Assembly: GCA_046349915.1 (NCBI GenBank)
Contig: JAXMBL010000003.1
Coordinates: 186,001 to 250,000 of the forward strand
DNA from: CAIXSC01 sp046349915
GTDB taxonomy: Bacteria > Planctomycetota > Planctomycetia > Pirellulales > Pirellulaceae
Reading direction: 5' to 3'
Length of the DNA: 64,000 nt
The notes under the pieces are model-generated. The model was given only the letters and a program-made list of their open reading frames with translations, had not been told where the DNA came from and made no database searches. The position numbers and the translations under genes were made by a program. Each line of letters opens with the position of its first letter. The first letter of the stretch is position 1. Positions 25,824-35,012 of this stretch are shown here, piece by piece.

Positions 25824-27995
25824 CTAGTTGACCAATTCGCCGCGTTGGAAACCTAAAACGCGGTCGCCAGCAGTTGGGAAGAACCAATCGAGGTTGCGTC
25901 CACCGAAGAGCAAGTCGGTTGCGTTATCTTCGCTGGTCGTTGAGGCATTGATCCATGCTCGCATGCTCGCAACTCGTTGCGAGTATGTCCGCGGCGACGT
26001 CCATTCATCGAGCGCGAGGAGCAAATCGGCGACGGTCAGGGACGATTCGTTGCCGATCATGACGGCTCCATTTGAGGTGGCGTCCAGGTAGTCGCGGCCG
26101 GCGCCGCCAATCATGATTGAAGGGGAAGAGGAGACGCTCAGCCGGTCGTCGCCCAGTCCACCGAAAAGAAGCGACGGGTGATTGATGCCTCGCGAAATGA
26201 TAATGGTGTCATTTCCCGCCTCGCCTTTCGCGACGATGGTATCGACCTCGTTCTGCGGGAATTCGCCGATTTGCTTGCCGTTAGCGTGGACGAGCAGCGA
26301 AGAGCCGCGACGCGAAACGCTGAGCGAATCGTTGTTGATCGAGCCTTGAACCGTCAAGACTCCCGCGGAGAGTGTGGCGGTTATGGCATTGGTGTTGATG
26401 ACGACGAGTTGTCCGCCTTCCACCAGTTCGTCGGGATTCGTGAATCCGCGGGGGTTGGCGGCGTTGATTGGATAGTGAGCCTGGACGTTGGCAATGTAGA
26501 ACCCAGGCCCGAGAATTTTAGAAACGTCGACAATCCCAGAAGCCTCTTCGTCGCGCGTCAACAGACTCGAAGTTGTCGCCACGTTGGGATCGAACAGCGA
26601 GGGATTGTGACGAGCCACCTCGATCAGATCCTTCGTCGTGGTATTGAATTGGCGAATCTTGCCCAAGTAGGCCTGATTGCCGGCATCTTCTTGGAGAAGT
26701 ACGTTGCCTTGGAAATTCGTTGTCAGGTTATCGAGCATCTGCTCGGGACCGGTCCCGTCGATGACTAGTTCAATGCGGCCGCCGAGTTCGGGATTCTTGA
26801 TGTTGTCGAAAGTCAATCGCCACAGACGAGAGAGGCCATTTTGTGACGCGGGGGTGTTGGGGAACGAAGCGGAACCTGGATCTTGGATCGAGTCAAAACG
26901 ATCGGTTGTGACAAAGTAAAAGACATTGGGCCGGAGGGGATCGAACGCACCGTCCTCAACTCGTCGGAATTGAGTGATCGTTTGTGTGATCGAGTCGGCT
27001 TGGAGCGAGCTGGCTGATTTGTCGGATACATTCCCCAGAGAAACCAGTTCGAAACGCTCGCCGTTCGTCACGGACGCTTCAGTTGCGTCGTAATTGCCTG
27101 GCGTGCCGACTCGCAGCCCATGAAGAATGCCGTTCGTAAGACCGGCCTTTTCGATAGGCGTGCCCACGTTCGTCTTGTTGCCGACATAGACGTAGACTTC
27201 GCTGGGATCGGTGGCGCCTTCGGAGCTGAACGCGCGGTTGGAATCGTCAAGCCCCACGACGATTGTCTTATTCTGGGCGAAGGGACTGGCGACCGAGTTT
27301 TCGAAAGCGAACTTGCCCAGTGCGGGAAGTTCATAAGCGATCCCCGTGCTCACGACGGTGCCGAAGGCGCGTCCCCCCGTGGACTCCTCGCCGTTCATGA
27401 AGATCCGTTCCGGGGTTCCGAGCCCAGTCGCTGGGTTGAAGAAGGCTGACGCCGAGGGGAGGTCGGCCGAGCAAAGCCGGGCCAGGGCCACCGTGCCGGT
27501 CACATAGTGGCCTGGGGTAGTGGGGGTACTGGGCACCCACACTTGAATCTGTTGGATCAAGTCGTCGCCGCTCAGAACTTCCAAAGTCGTCTTATCGATG
27601 ACCCACTTAGAGACAAAAGATCCCTTGGCCCCGTGTTCGCGAACCGTACCAACGCTTGCGCCCAATTCGTGGTTCATCAGCACCGTGAAAGTGCCATCGC
27701 CATTGTCGTAGGCGCCCATGCCGTCCGGAATGCCGACCATTCGATACTGTTCGCCCGCCGCGGTCGGGCTAGTTTCTGGGACGGAGTCGCCAACGGTGAG
27801 AATCGGTGTGATTTCGACGGCAGGTGCGGAGGGAATGAGGTAGGGCAGGGCGGAGGTCAAAAAGCCGCTGGCGAACACTTCGCGGCGCTCGAGGTTCTCC
27901 AGAAATCCAATCTGACGACGGATGCTTGACGTTTGCCGGGATTGCGGTTTCGAACGGGAATTCAACAAACAAGGCAGCATGGGCACGGACTCCAA
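25824..27995 (-). CDS. PhoX-like (DUF839) secreted protein with Ca-binding repeats
   Basis: This 723-aa protein has the planctomycete N-terminal motif 'LENLERREVFASG', which is found on large exported proteins of this phylum. Residues about 60-520 resemble DUF839/PhoX: 'MVGIPDGMGAYDNGDGTFTVLMNHELG', 'GAKGSFVSKWVIDK', 'IFMNGEESTGG' and 'EDAGNQAYLGKIRQF'. PhoX is a Ca2+-dependent phosphatase of a propeller fold, but activity here is not shown. Residues about 560-640 contain RTX-like Asp/Gly turns ('GEAGNDTIII', 'GGLGDDRLSV', 'GGAGRDYLDA'). The C-terminal 'DLLFGGRNLDWFF' is common at the end of such proteins. Confidence 0.83.
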   Translation of the reverse strand: MESVPMLPCLLNSRSKPQSRQTSSIRRQIGFLENLERREVFASGFLTSALPYLIPSAPAVEITPILTVGDSVPETSPTAAGEQYRMVGIPDGMGAYDNGDGTFTVLMNHELGASVGTVREHGAKGSFVSKWVIDKTTLEVLSGDDLIQQIQVWVPSTPTTPGHYVTGTVALARLCSADLPSASAFFNPATGLGTPERIFMNGEESTGGRAFGTVVSTGIAYELPALGKFAFENSVASPFAQNKTIVVGLDDSNRAFSSEGATDPSEVYVYVGNKTNVGTPIEKAGLTNGILHGLRVGTPGNYDATEASVTNGERFELVSLGNVSDKSASSLQADSITQTITQFRRVEDGAFDPLRPNVFYFVTTDRFDSIQDPGSASFPNTPASQNGLSRLWRLTFDNIKNPELGGRIELVIDGTGPEQMLDNLTTNFQGNVLLQEDAGNQAYLGKIRQFNTTTKDLIEVARHNPSLFDPNVATTSSLLTRDEEASGIVDVSKILGPGFYIANVQAHYPINAANPRGFTNPDELVEGGQLVVINTNAITATLSAGVLTVQGSINNDSLSVSRRGSSLLVHANGKQIGEFPQNEVDTIVAKGEAGNDTIIISRGINHPSLLFGGLGDDRLSVSSSPSIMIGGAGRDYLDATSNGAVMIGNESSLTVADLLLALDEWTSPRTYSQRVASMRAWINASTTSEDNATDLLFGGRNLDWFFPTAGDRVLGFQRGELVN

Positions 27996-28211
27996 TTGGG
28001 GCGATAGATTCGTCGGATGCGCTCTGCGTCTGACGATTGATCCGCCGCAAGTTAGAAGCCGATTGTGAACAGTCGACTCGCAGGCCGATGAAGTAGGCGC
28101 GAAGCCGAAAGGCTCGCTGCATGCCTATCTAAAGAGTTGAAGTAGCCTAGGTGAAGTCTGGGCGATGTTCGTCCGAACTTCTCACGTTCGCATCCGCAAG
28201 GTTGCGAAACG

Positions 28212-28250
28212 ACGACACCCGAGTCGGCGAACTCGCCGCTCGGGTGTCGT
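28212..28250. terminator. Strong hairpin, probable terminator
   Basis: A 12-bp perfect stem, ACGACACCCGAG (28212-28223) and CTCGGGTGTCGT (28239-28250), has an inner CGGCGA/TCGCCG extension. It lies in the 467-bp gap (27996-28462) between the PhoX-like gene start and the symporter stop; no gene is visible in that gap. An A-run follows on the plus strand. It may end symporter transcription. Confidence 0.55.
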
Positions 28251-28462
28251 TATGTAAAAAACCCCCGGCCGATTGCGACAAATCGGAGTCGCTTCGAGAG
28301 TGGCGCGGGCCGAGCGTGCTTCTGCACAGCTTTTTTGGTGGCCCGGGCCATCGATAAAAAATTGGTCCCTCTGTCGGAAGTCAGGCCGGAGGCTTGTTCT
28401 CAGGTTTTGTTTCGCGTTCCCGCGGCGATCGCCGCCGGGACAGGGGGAGTAATCGGCGCGCA

Positions 28463-30232
28463 TCAGCCCGTGGGGTTAGTCGAATCCTGGATTTCTTGGG
28501 AAGGCCGCGGAGGGGTCAGTAGCGAGACAACGATCAGAACCAAAAATCCCAGGGGGATGGTTACGATGCCAGGCTGGCTAAACGGCACGATCGCCTGTTC
28601 CTTAGGCAATCCGTACACTTTCGCATAGGTGTCGCCGCTCAAGAGAATCCAGGCCAGCGACGAGATCATGCCCACCAGGATGGCCACCGAAATACCTTGA
28701 CGAGTGGTCCGTTTCCAGAAGAGCAGCATCACCAGCGCGGGTAGGTTCGCCGACGCCGCCACGCTGAACGCCCAACCCACCAGGAAGCCGACGTTCATGC
28801 CTTGGAATAAGATGCCGAGCACGATGCCGAGGACGCCCACGCCGACGGCCGCGAGTTTTCCCAGCCGAACCTTCTCGTGGTCGGTGAGTGGATTGCGAAC
28901 AAAGATCGGGACGAGGTCGTGCACTACCGCTCCGCTGGCCGCAACGATCAGACCGCTGACCGTGCCAAGTACTGTCGTGAAGGCGATGGCGGAGATGATT
29001 GCGAACAGCAGGTTCCCGAAACTCTTCGCCAACAGAGGCGCCGACATGTTCTCGTCGCTCACGTCGAGCGCGCCGCTGGTCATGGCCCCAAGTCCCAGCA
29101 GCAATGTGAGCAAGTAAAAGGCGCCAATGACGCCGATGCCGACCACGGTGCTCTTGCGGGCGGCCGACGAGTCCTTCACGGTGTAGTAGCGGATCAAGAT
29201 GTGGGGCAGGGCGGCAGTGCCGCCGAATAACGCCAGCATGAGCGACAAGAACTCGAGGCGATCGGTGAGTCGCCCGCTATGGATGCCCTTGAAGATCGGG
29301 TGGTTGCCAGGACGCAAGACTTGCGCGCCAGGCGTGGGGCGGGGCGAGTAGGTAATGGTCTTCGACCCGTCCGCGTGTTTTTCCTCTTTCTTGTCCCAAA
29401 GAACGACTTCGGCGTCGTGCAAGTTGCGGAGAAAACCCAGCGGACTAACCGGGCCGGTCGCCCACAGTCCGTTCGGCAGACGCGTGATATGGCCCACCGG
29501 GCGTAAGTCGGCTTCGCCTTCGCCATGTCCCTGCGGCAGGCCGTTGATCAGTTTTGTCTTGTCGGCCTTGATGGTCACCACCTGAGGCTCCATCAGCTCA
29601 GGACGGTCGTCGACGGTCAATCCACGCCAAAGGATCAACAGCACCAGAATGCCGCTGAAGAAGACGAGCAATGAGCCTTTGATGAACTGGACATACGTTG
29701 TCGACACCATGCCCGCGGTCACGACGATGACCGTGACCACCGCGCCGACCGTGACGACGCCGAGCCAGTGGGGGAAGTTGAAGAGTGGTTGGATCAAGGC
29801 TCCCGCGCCGACCATCTGCGGGATGAGATAGAAAATGCTGACCGCCAGAGTGCTGATCGCCGCGGTCAGGCGAATGCCGCGCGAGTGGAACTGGCTGTCG
29901 AGTGCGTCGGCGAAAGTGTAGCGTCCCATGCGCTTCAGCGGTTCGGCCACCACGAACAGAGCGACGATCCAACCGGCCAGAAATCCGATGGAGTAGAGGA
30001 AGCCGTCATAGCCGTAAAAGGCGATGATGCCGCAGATGCCGAGAAACGAGGCGGCTGAGAGGTAGTCACCCGCGAAGGCGACGCCGTTGACGAACCAGTG
30101 GATGCTGCCTCCCGCCGCAAAATAGGCCTGCGCCGACTTGGCTCGGCGACCAAAGTAAAAGCTCAAGCCAAGCGTCAAACCAACAAACGCGGCGAAGATG
30201 ATGATTGCGGTAGTGGAGGCTTCGTGGATCAA
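28463..30232 (-). CDS. actP: Sodium:solute symporter, acetate permease-like (ActP)
   Basis: This 589-aa protein has about 13 membrane helices. It is a member of the SSS family close to cation/acetate symporter ActP. The start reads 'TAIIIFAAFVGLTLGLSFYFGRRAKSAQAYFAAGGSIHWFVNGVAFAGDYLSAASFLG', with the AGDYLSAASF motif that is typical of ActP. A hydrophilic loop of about 100 residues (about 210-310) between membrane helices is longer than in E. coli. It imports short monocarboxylates with Na+ through the inner membrane. The DUF485 gene 126 bp upstream is the usual partner of ActP. Confidence 0.9.
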   Translation of the reverse strand: MIHEASTTAIIIFAAFVGLTLGLSFYFGRRAKSAQAYFAAGGSIHWFVNGVAFAGDYLSAASFLGICGIIAFYGYDGFLYSIGFLAGWIVALFVVAEPLKRMGRYTFADALDSQFHSRGIRLTAAISTLAVSIFYLIPQMVGAGALIQPLFNFPHWLGVVTVGAVVTVIVVTAGMVSTTYVQFIKGSLLVFFSGILVLLILWRGLTVDDRPELMEPQVVTIKADKTKLINGLPQGHGEGEADLRPVGHITRLPNGLWATGPVSPLGFLRNLHDAEVVLWDKKEEKHADGSKTITYSPRPTPGAQVLRPGNHPIFKGIHSGRLTDRLEFLSLMLALFGGTAALPHILIRYYTVKDSSAARKSTVVGIGVIGAFYLLTLLLGLGAMTSGALDVSDENMSAPLLAKSFGNLLFAIISAIAFTTVLGTVSGLIVAASGAVVHDLVPIFVRNPLTDHEKVRLGKLAAVGVGVLGIVLGILFQGMNVGFLVGWAFSVAASANLPALVMLLFWKRTTRQGISVAILVGMISSLAWILLSGDTYAKVYGLPKEQAIVPFSQPGIVTIPLGFLVLIVVSLLTPPRPSQEIQDSTNPTG

Positions 30233-30358
30233 GGACGGCTCCCAAGGGGCAGTGCTCCGCCGCGGGCTTTTTGCAGTGGCGGAAAATGAATGCGGAGAGT
30301 TGAGTGAGCGATAGGCGGGGCGAACGAGAAAACGCGAGAAAGTGTCAGAAAGCGACTG

Positions 30359-30637
30359 TTACGCCTCTTCGATGGGACGTCGGCAGAGGTATCCGTAGAC
30401 CAACGCCAAGGCGAACGCGAGCAGAATGAGTATGAGTCCGTAGATGATCGCCAAATTGACGCCGCGAAACACGATGCGTTCCATGATGGTCGGCTGGAAG
30501 GCGTTCACGAGGACGAAGACGACGTAAGCGAATAGGTAAATGAGAAATAGCCGCATGCCGTAACGGCTGTTTCGCGCCGAAGTCGCAGCGGATTCCGTTT
30601 CAACGGCCGTCGAAGGCCCGTGGTCCATTCCCACCAT
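30359..30637 (-). CDS. DUF485 small membrane protein (YjcH-like)
   Basis: This 92-aa protein has a short hydrophilic start and two membrane helices ('LFLIYLFAYVVFVLVNAF', 'LAIIYGLILILLAFALALVYG'), followed by a short tail. This is the size and layout of YjcH/DUF485, which is encoded before actP in many bacteria. A start at residue 4 (MDHGPS) is equally possible. It probably forms a transcription unit with the downstream symporter. Its precise role is unknown. Confidence 0.85.
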   Translation of the reverse strand: MVGMDHGPSTAVETESAATSARNSRYGMRLFLIYLFAYVVFVLVNAFQPTIMERIVFRGVNLAIIYGLILILLAFALALVYGYLCRRPIEEA

Positions 30638-30667
30638 GTTGGTCTCGCCTGTCTATGATTTCTTAAT

Positions 30668-30730
30668 GTACGACGGACTTTCAAGTCCATTATGCGACGC
30701 GTGTTGCGACGGATTGGAAGTCCGTCGTAC
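30668..30730. repeat. Dispersed palindrome, inverted pair (copies 9-10)
   Basis: Copy 9 (30668-30693, forward, with a changed right arm) and copy 10 (30704-30730, reverse) lie upstream of the DUF485 start. They form an inverted pair with a 10-bp gap. Confidence 0.7.
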
Positions 30731-30861
30731 CCGAAAGATCTGAGTTGACAAAGCACTAGGAGACGTCGCTAGCCCTCTGTTGTCAAGCTTGTCAGGCGAA
30801 CGACGAGCGACCTCGCTGGCACTTGCTTTACGCCACCGGCGGATGTAAGTTGTCTTTTTAT

Positions 30862-30876
30862 TGATACAGAGTCTCA
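30862..30876. promoter_or_regulatory. Fur-family-like operator before the TPR gene
   Basis: TGATACAGAGTCTCA is an imperfect 7-1-7 palindrome 39 bp before the TPR protein start. Together with the following bases it closely matches the site at 22319: both have GA(A/G)TCTCAGT(A/T)TCT downstream of the centre. Assignment to Fur is by pattern only. Confidence 0.35.
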
Positions 30877-30915
30877 GTTTCTGTGTTTGGCGGTGGCAGT
30901 CGAGCAAGGTCTGAA

Positions 30916-31464
30916 ATGATGAGCGAGGAATTGGCGCAAGCTCAGGCCGCTTATGAATCGGGGGACATCGAGCTGGCTCACCAACTCGCTCAACTCCACC
31001 TCGAACGCTGTCGCCACGACCCCCACGGCTGGCAGTTAGCCGGCCTGATCGAATGTCGCCGAGGCCGCTATCGCGAATCGGTTGCCGCACTGGAATCCGC
31101 CTCGCTGTTGGCGCCCTTGGTCCCGGCCGCCCGCGTCGGCTTGGCATATGGGTATGCGAGGATCGGGCGAGTCAAGTTGTCGCTCGAGCTCCTGGTGTCG
31201 TTGATTCCCGATGAATCGCTGTCGGTCGCGATGCTGCTCCAAGTCGGTTCGGGACTCGACCTGCTGGACCAACCCGAGTGGGCGCTGAAAGCTTGCCGAG
31301 AGGCGGCTCGCCGTGATCCCTCGTGCGCACAAGCGTTCTACGACCAAGGCTACTACGCCGCTCGCTGTGGTCTTCCGCCCAGCGTGGTGGAATCGCTGGC
31401 TCGTCGCGCCTTAGCGCTCGAGACTCGCGGGCCCTGGCGTCTTTCTGATGAGGAAGCCGAGTGA
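30916..31464 (+). CDS. TPR repeat protein
   Basis: The ATG at 30916 gives 182 aa (an alternative ATG is 3 bp on). At least four helix-pair repeats of the TPR type are visible: 'AQAAYESGDIELAHQLAQLHLERCRHDPHGW', 'GLIECRRGRYRESVAALESASLLAP', 'ARVGLAYGYARIGRVKLSLELL' and 'LDLLDQPEWALKACREAARRDPS'. TPR proteins bind other proteins; no partner is evident. There is no signal peptide. A Fur-like palindrome lies just upstream. Confidence 0.82.
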   Translation: MMSEELAQAQAAYESGDIELAHQLAQLHLERCRHDPHGWQLAGLIECRRGRYRESVAALESASLLAPLVPAARVGLAYGYARIGRVKLSLELLVSLIPDESLSVAMLLQVGSGLDLLDQPEWALKACREAARRDPSCAQAFYDQGYYAARCGLPPSVVESLARRALALETRGPWRLSDEEAE

Positions 31465-31516
31465 CTTTGGTCTAACGTGATTCGCTGGCTCGCGAAATGT
31501 GCGTGGCTTGGCTGCC

Positions 31517-32248
31517 TTACCGCCGGCGCAAGAACGCCTGTAGCAGGAGCCCAAACAGGAGTCCCGCGCCGAGCATGATCACGAACGGCCACGGGGTCGA
31601 GAAATCCTCGAAGCCGTGTTTCAAGTTGGTGCCGAGGATGGCGGCCAGAGTCACCATGGGAAAGAAGAATGAGGCCAGCATGTTCAATCGGTGAGCCGAT
31701 GTGGACATGCGGAGGGCCTCTTCAGCCTGCTGCTCTGACTTACGAGCCATCGCGAATTCGAGTCCATTGCGAGCATCGCTCAAAAGCAACTCGGCTCGAC
31801 GGTCCAGATCGTAGGATCGATCGCGCAGATTCAGCAGGTCGCGGTCTTTCGGGACCAGTTGCCTCGCCTCTTGCAACACTTCGTGAAGATGGCGAGCCGT
31901 TCTGACGAGCGGCGTCACGGCATCGATCACCTGAAAATACTCGACGGCCGTGAGGGCTTTTTCTTCGGCTTTGTCCAGTTTTTCCAACTGCACGTCAAAC
32001 TCGCCCAGGTGCTTTCCCAACGCCGTGATGCCGGCGCCCAAGTCGTTGGAATACCATTGGCCCGCGGGGGTTCGCCAAAAGAACCGACCTCGACGCTCCT
32101 CTTCGTTCGGCTGCGGCGGCTGGTGCAGCACCAACAGCAGATGTTCTTCATGAAACATGGCTCGCTGCCGCCCCGGCTTGTCGCCTAATCGCTCCCGAAA
32201 CACTTCGGGAACTTCCCACGTGGATGGCAACAACGATCGAGGGCTCAT
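31517..32248 (-). CDS. CorA-like membrane protein with variant GTN motif
   Basis: This 243-aa protein has a helical N-terminal part containing long amphipathic helices ('LDKAEEKALTAVEYFQVIDAV', 'LNLRDRSYDLDRRAELLLSDARNG'). Two C-terminal membrane helices follow ('LNMLASFFFPMVTLAAILGTN' and 'WPFVIMLGAGLLFGLLLQAFL') and a basic tail. This is the layout of the CorA Mg2+/Co2+ channel C-terminus, but the normally invariant GMN after helix 1 is GTN here. The cytoplasmic sensor domain is also shorter. It may be a non-magnesium relative. Confidence 0.65.
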   Translation of the reverse strand: MSPRSLLPSTWEVPEVFRERLGDKPGRQRAMFHEEHLLLVLHQPPQPNEEERRGRFFWRTPAGQWYSNDLGAGITALGKHLGEFDVQLEKLDKAEEKALTAVEYFQVIDAVTPLVRTARHLHEVLQEARQLVPKDRDLLNLRDRSYDLDRRAELLLSDARNGLEFAMARKSEQQAEEALRMSTSAHRLNMLASFFFPMVTLAAILGTNLKHGFEDFSTPWPFVIMLGAGLLFGLLLQAFLRRR

Positions 32249-32306
32249 GCGAGGTTTCCGATGCAGTTAGCGAATGCGGAGTAGCACAGTGCGTACGAGA
32301 ATGAGC

Positions 32307-33773
32307 TCAGGCGAGAATTTCCTTCACGATTTCGCCATAGACGTCGGTCAGTCGCACATCGCGGCCGCCAAACCGAAACGTTAGTCGAGTGTGGTCGATG
32401 CCCAGCAAGTGGAGCATGGTGGCATGGAGATCGTGGATGGTCAGTTTATTCTCGACCGCCTTGTATCCAAACTCGTCGGTCTCGCCATACGAGACGCCGC
32501 CTTTCACGCCGCCGCCAGCGAGCCAGACGCTGAAGCCAAAGGGATTGTGATCCCGGCCATCGGCGCCCTGCGCGAAAGGGGTCCGGCCGAATTCACCCGC
32601 CCACACAATCAACGTCTGGTCGAACAGTCCTCGTTGCTTGAGGTCCGCAATCAGGGCCGCAATCGGTTGGTCGACCGCCAACGCATTATCCGCATGACCT
32701 TGGCGCAGATTGACGTGCTGGTCCCAGCGATCGTGGCCCACGGCGGGGCAGGTGAGTTCCAGAAAACGTACTCCGCGTTCAATCAGGCGGCGGGCGAGCA
32801 AGCATTGTCGGCCGAAGGTCGCCGTCCCCTTGTTCTTGGAATTGCAGCCATAGAGTTCGCGAGTCGAATCGGTCTCTTGATTCAGATCGGCTAACCCCGG
32901 GACGGTCGTTTGCATGCGGTAAGCGAGTTCATAGTTCTCGATCGCCGACTCCAATTGGTCCACTCGCCCCAGGCGGTCCAACACGCTCGCATCAAGTTTC
33001 TTCATGAGACTGAGCTTGTTCTTCTGCAGCGAATCGCTCGACTCCGTCCTGCGGATGTTGGCGACGGGCGAGTCGCCGGCATTGAAGATCGAGCCTTGAT
33101 ACGTCGCGGGGAGAAAACCGCTGTTGAAGTTGTCGAGTCCTCCAGGCGGAATCAGTCCGCCGTTGAGCACGATGAAGCCCGGCAGATCCCGGCACTCGCT
33201 TCCCAGTCCATACCCAAACCAAGCGCCCATGCTCGGACGACCCTGGATGCCGATGCCCGTATGCAGGAAGTAATTGCCGTTGGTGTGCTCGGAGAAGTCC
33301 GCAGTCATCGACTTGAGGACTGCCAAGCTGTCGGCGTGTTGAGACAACTGGGGAAAGAGATCACTGATCCACAGGCCGCTCTCGCCCCGCTGCCGAAATT
33401 CCCAGGGACTGCCGAGGGTGTTGCCATTGTTGTTGAACTGAGTCGGCTCGATCTTCATGGCGAACGGCTTGCCGTTCTGCTTCTGCAGGAGCGGCTTGGG
33501 GTCGAATGTATCGACCTGCGACGGTCCGCCGTCCATGTAGAGGAAAATGACTTGCTTGGCCTTCGCGGGAAAATGACCCGGCTTCGGCCCGAAGACTTCG
33601 CGCGGGCCTTTTTTCGCCGAGTTGCTTGAGGGGGCTGTTTCTTCGGCCATGGCGTTCGGCGACCACTCTCGCATCAACGCGGCCAAAGCCACGGCGCCGA
33701 AACCGTTCGCCGTGCGACTCAACCACTGGCGACGCGTGACAGCCGGATGTTGGACACGGTGGCAAGGATACAT
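32307..33773 (-). CDS. DUF1501 family secreted protein
   Basis: This 488-aa DUF1501 protein has a twin-arginine-like start (TRRQWLSRTANGFGAVALAALM). Landmarks are 'IFLYMDGGPSQVDTFDPKP', 'VVGHDRWDQHVNLRQGHADN' (the WDQH motif), 'VWAGEFGRTPFAQGADGRDHNPFGFSVWLAGGGVKGGVSYG' and C-terminal 'LLGIDHTRLTFRFGGRDVRLTDVYG'. No DUF1549/DUF1553 gene is adjacent, so this one stands alone between CorA-like and HIT genes. Confidence 0.9.
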   Translation of the reverse strand: MYPCHRVQHPAVTRRQWLSRTANGFGAVALAALMREWSPNAMAEETAPSSNSAKKGPREVFGPKPGHFPAKAKQVIFLYMDGGPSQVDTFDPKPLLQKQNGKPFAMKIEPTQFNNNGNTLGSPWEFRQRGESGLWISDLFPQLSQHADSLAVLKSMTADFSEHTNGNYFLHTGIGIQGRPSMGAWFGYGLGSECRDLPGFIVLNGGLIPPGGLDNFNSGFLPATYQGSIFNAGDSPVANIRRTESSDSLQKNKLSLMKKLDASVLDRLGRVDQLESAIENYELAYRMQTTVPGLADLNQETDSTRELYGCNSKNKGTATFGRQCLLARRLIERGVRFLELTCPAVGHDRWDQHVNLRQGHADNALAVDQPIAALIADLKQRGLFDQTLIVWAGEFGRTPFAQGADGRDHNPFGFSVWLAGGGVKGGVSYGETDEFGYKAVENKLTIHDLHATMLHLLGIDHTRLTFRFGGRDVRLTDVYGEIVKEILA

Positions 33774-33822
33774 GAGTGAACTCCGCGGGAAGGCAAGTCG
33801 AGTGAATTTGGTGTGTGTTCAA

Positions 33823-34167
33823 CTAGCCTGGCGGCCAGTTGAGACCTCGGCCGCCCAGCAAGTGATAGTGGAGATGATCGACAGTCTGGCCTCCGTGGCG
33901 ACCGTTGTTGACGACGATGCGATAGCCGTCGCCAAGCCCTTCTTGGGCCGCCAATCGTTGCATGACCAGGAACAGGTGACCGACGAGCGGCGCATCTTCA
34001 GGCTTGAGTGCGTCGACTGAAGAGATCTCTTTCTTGGGGATCACCAGAATATGCACCGGGGCCTGGGGATTGATGTCGCGGAAGGCGAGGCAGAGTTCAT
34101 CCTCGAACACGATCTGCGCGGGGATCTCGCGATCGATGATTCGTTTGAAAATCGTTGGGCCGCTCAT
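33823..34167 (-). CDS. HIT family nucleotide hydrolase
   Basis: This 114-aa protein is the normal size of the PKCI/HINT branch. It starts 'TIFKRIIDREIPAQIVFEDELCLAFRDINPQAPVHILVIPKKEI' and ends in the histidine triad 'VDHLHYHLLGG' (H-x-H-x-H). Family members hydrolyse purine nucleotide phosphoramidates in the cytoplasm. It is divergent from the next gene. Confidence 0.95.
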   Translation of the reverse strand: MSGPTIFKRIIDREIPAQIVFEDELCLAFRDINPQAPVHILVIPKKEISSVDALKPEDAPLVGHLFLVMQRLAAQEGLGDGYRIVVNNGRHGGQTVDHLHYHLLGGRGLNWPPG

Positions 34168-34269
34168 GGAGTCTGCTTTGTCGGTGAGAACGGGAAAATG
34201 GATTCAAGAGGTTCTGACAATTATGTCGATAACCGACGGCGTCGTGTACTCCTCTCGGAGCGCCGAATC

Positions 34270-34803
34270 ATGCTCAGATTCTCGATGATAGTTTGTCGCC
34301 GCTGGGGCCGGTCGGTCCTAACGACTTTATTGGTAGCGAGTTGCGCCATCCCGCTGGCGGCGACGCCCGCCGTGAAGGCCGAGGAGCGGTATTTCGAGGA
34401 GAACGGCATCTTATTTCGCGAGCAGCGGATTGTTGAACGCAAACCGGTCGCCGAGTGGCAATGGGAAGAGCGTCCCGAGACGACCTATCGGGAAGAGTTC
34501 ACGACGACGTTTCGTGAAGAGCAGCGAGTGATGCAGGTTCCGGTCGTCGTCGCCACGTCGGGCGGCGGACCCCCGATCACTCGCTGGGAACCGCGGACTC
34601 AAATCGTCCGCTCGCCTGTCGTCGTCCGCCAGCTTGTGCCAGAGACACGCATGGTGCGAGTCCCCGTACGGAAGCTGGGCTTCAAGATGGAAGAACGAGT
34701 TGCTCGAGTGCCCCTCGGACCCGCTCCCTCGGCGGCCACCACCGCCAGCCGCCCGTGGACCGGCATGACTCCCAGCGGCTACGATCCCTCGGTCGGCCGC
34801 TGA
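34270..34803 (+). CDS. Secreted protein with basic 'VPVxV' strands, unknown function
   Basis: The ATG at 34270 gives 177 aa with a signal peptide (about residues 12-38, 'RSVLTTLLVASCAIPLAATPAVKAEE'). The mature protein is Arg/Glu/Val-rich with repeated short strands ('REEFTTTFREEQRVMQVPVVV', 'VPETRMVRVPVRKLG'), a composition seen in planctomycete cell-envelope proteins. I know no function. Its TGA stop is followed immediately by a hairpin repeat. Confidence 0.7.
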   Translation: MLRFSMIVCRRWGRSVLTTLLVASCAIPLAATPAVKAEERYFEENGILFREQRIVERKPVAEWQWEERPETTYREEFTTTFREEQRVMQVPVVVATSGGGPPITRWEPRTQIVRSPVVVRQLVPETRMVRVPVRKLGFKMEERVARVPLGPAPSAATTASRPWTGMTPSGYDPSVGR

Positions 34804-34843
34804 AAGTTGCCTTTGCCAACTGTTGCCTTTGGCTCCGCCAAAG
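34802..34843 (+). repeat. Stop-adjacent hairpin repeat, copy C
   Basis: Units GAAAGTTGCCTTTGCC (34802-34817) and AACTGTTGCCTTTGGC (34818-34833) begin inside the TGA of the previous gene. The second closes a hairpin CTTTGGC-TCC-GCCAAAG (34827-34843). The layout is the same as copies A and B with a different stem. The rest of the gap to 35012 shows nothing recognisable. Confidence 0.65.
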
Positions 34844-35012
34844 AAGCCAAAACCGTCGCCCCGCGAGCGCCGCGTCACCTCGGTGATCGTTCCACGCGTG
34901 AACGTGTTCGGTGGGGCCGCGCGAACTCAACGATCAGGTGCGTTTTCACCGGGCGGTGGTGAATGGGTTTGGCAAAGGCGAGACGATTTTCCGCCCGGTT
35001 CGACGCACCCTA

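Noticed and set aside
28182..28463. 93-aa frame in the symporter-PhoX gap
   Set aside because: It covers a strong hairpin and has mixed low-complexity sequence; it is not supported as a gene.
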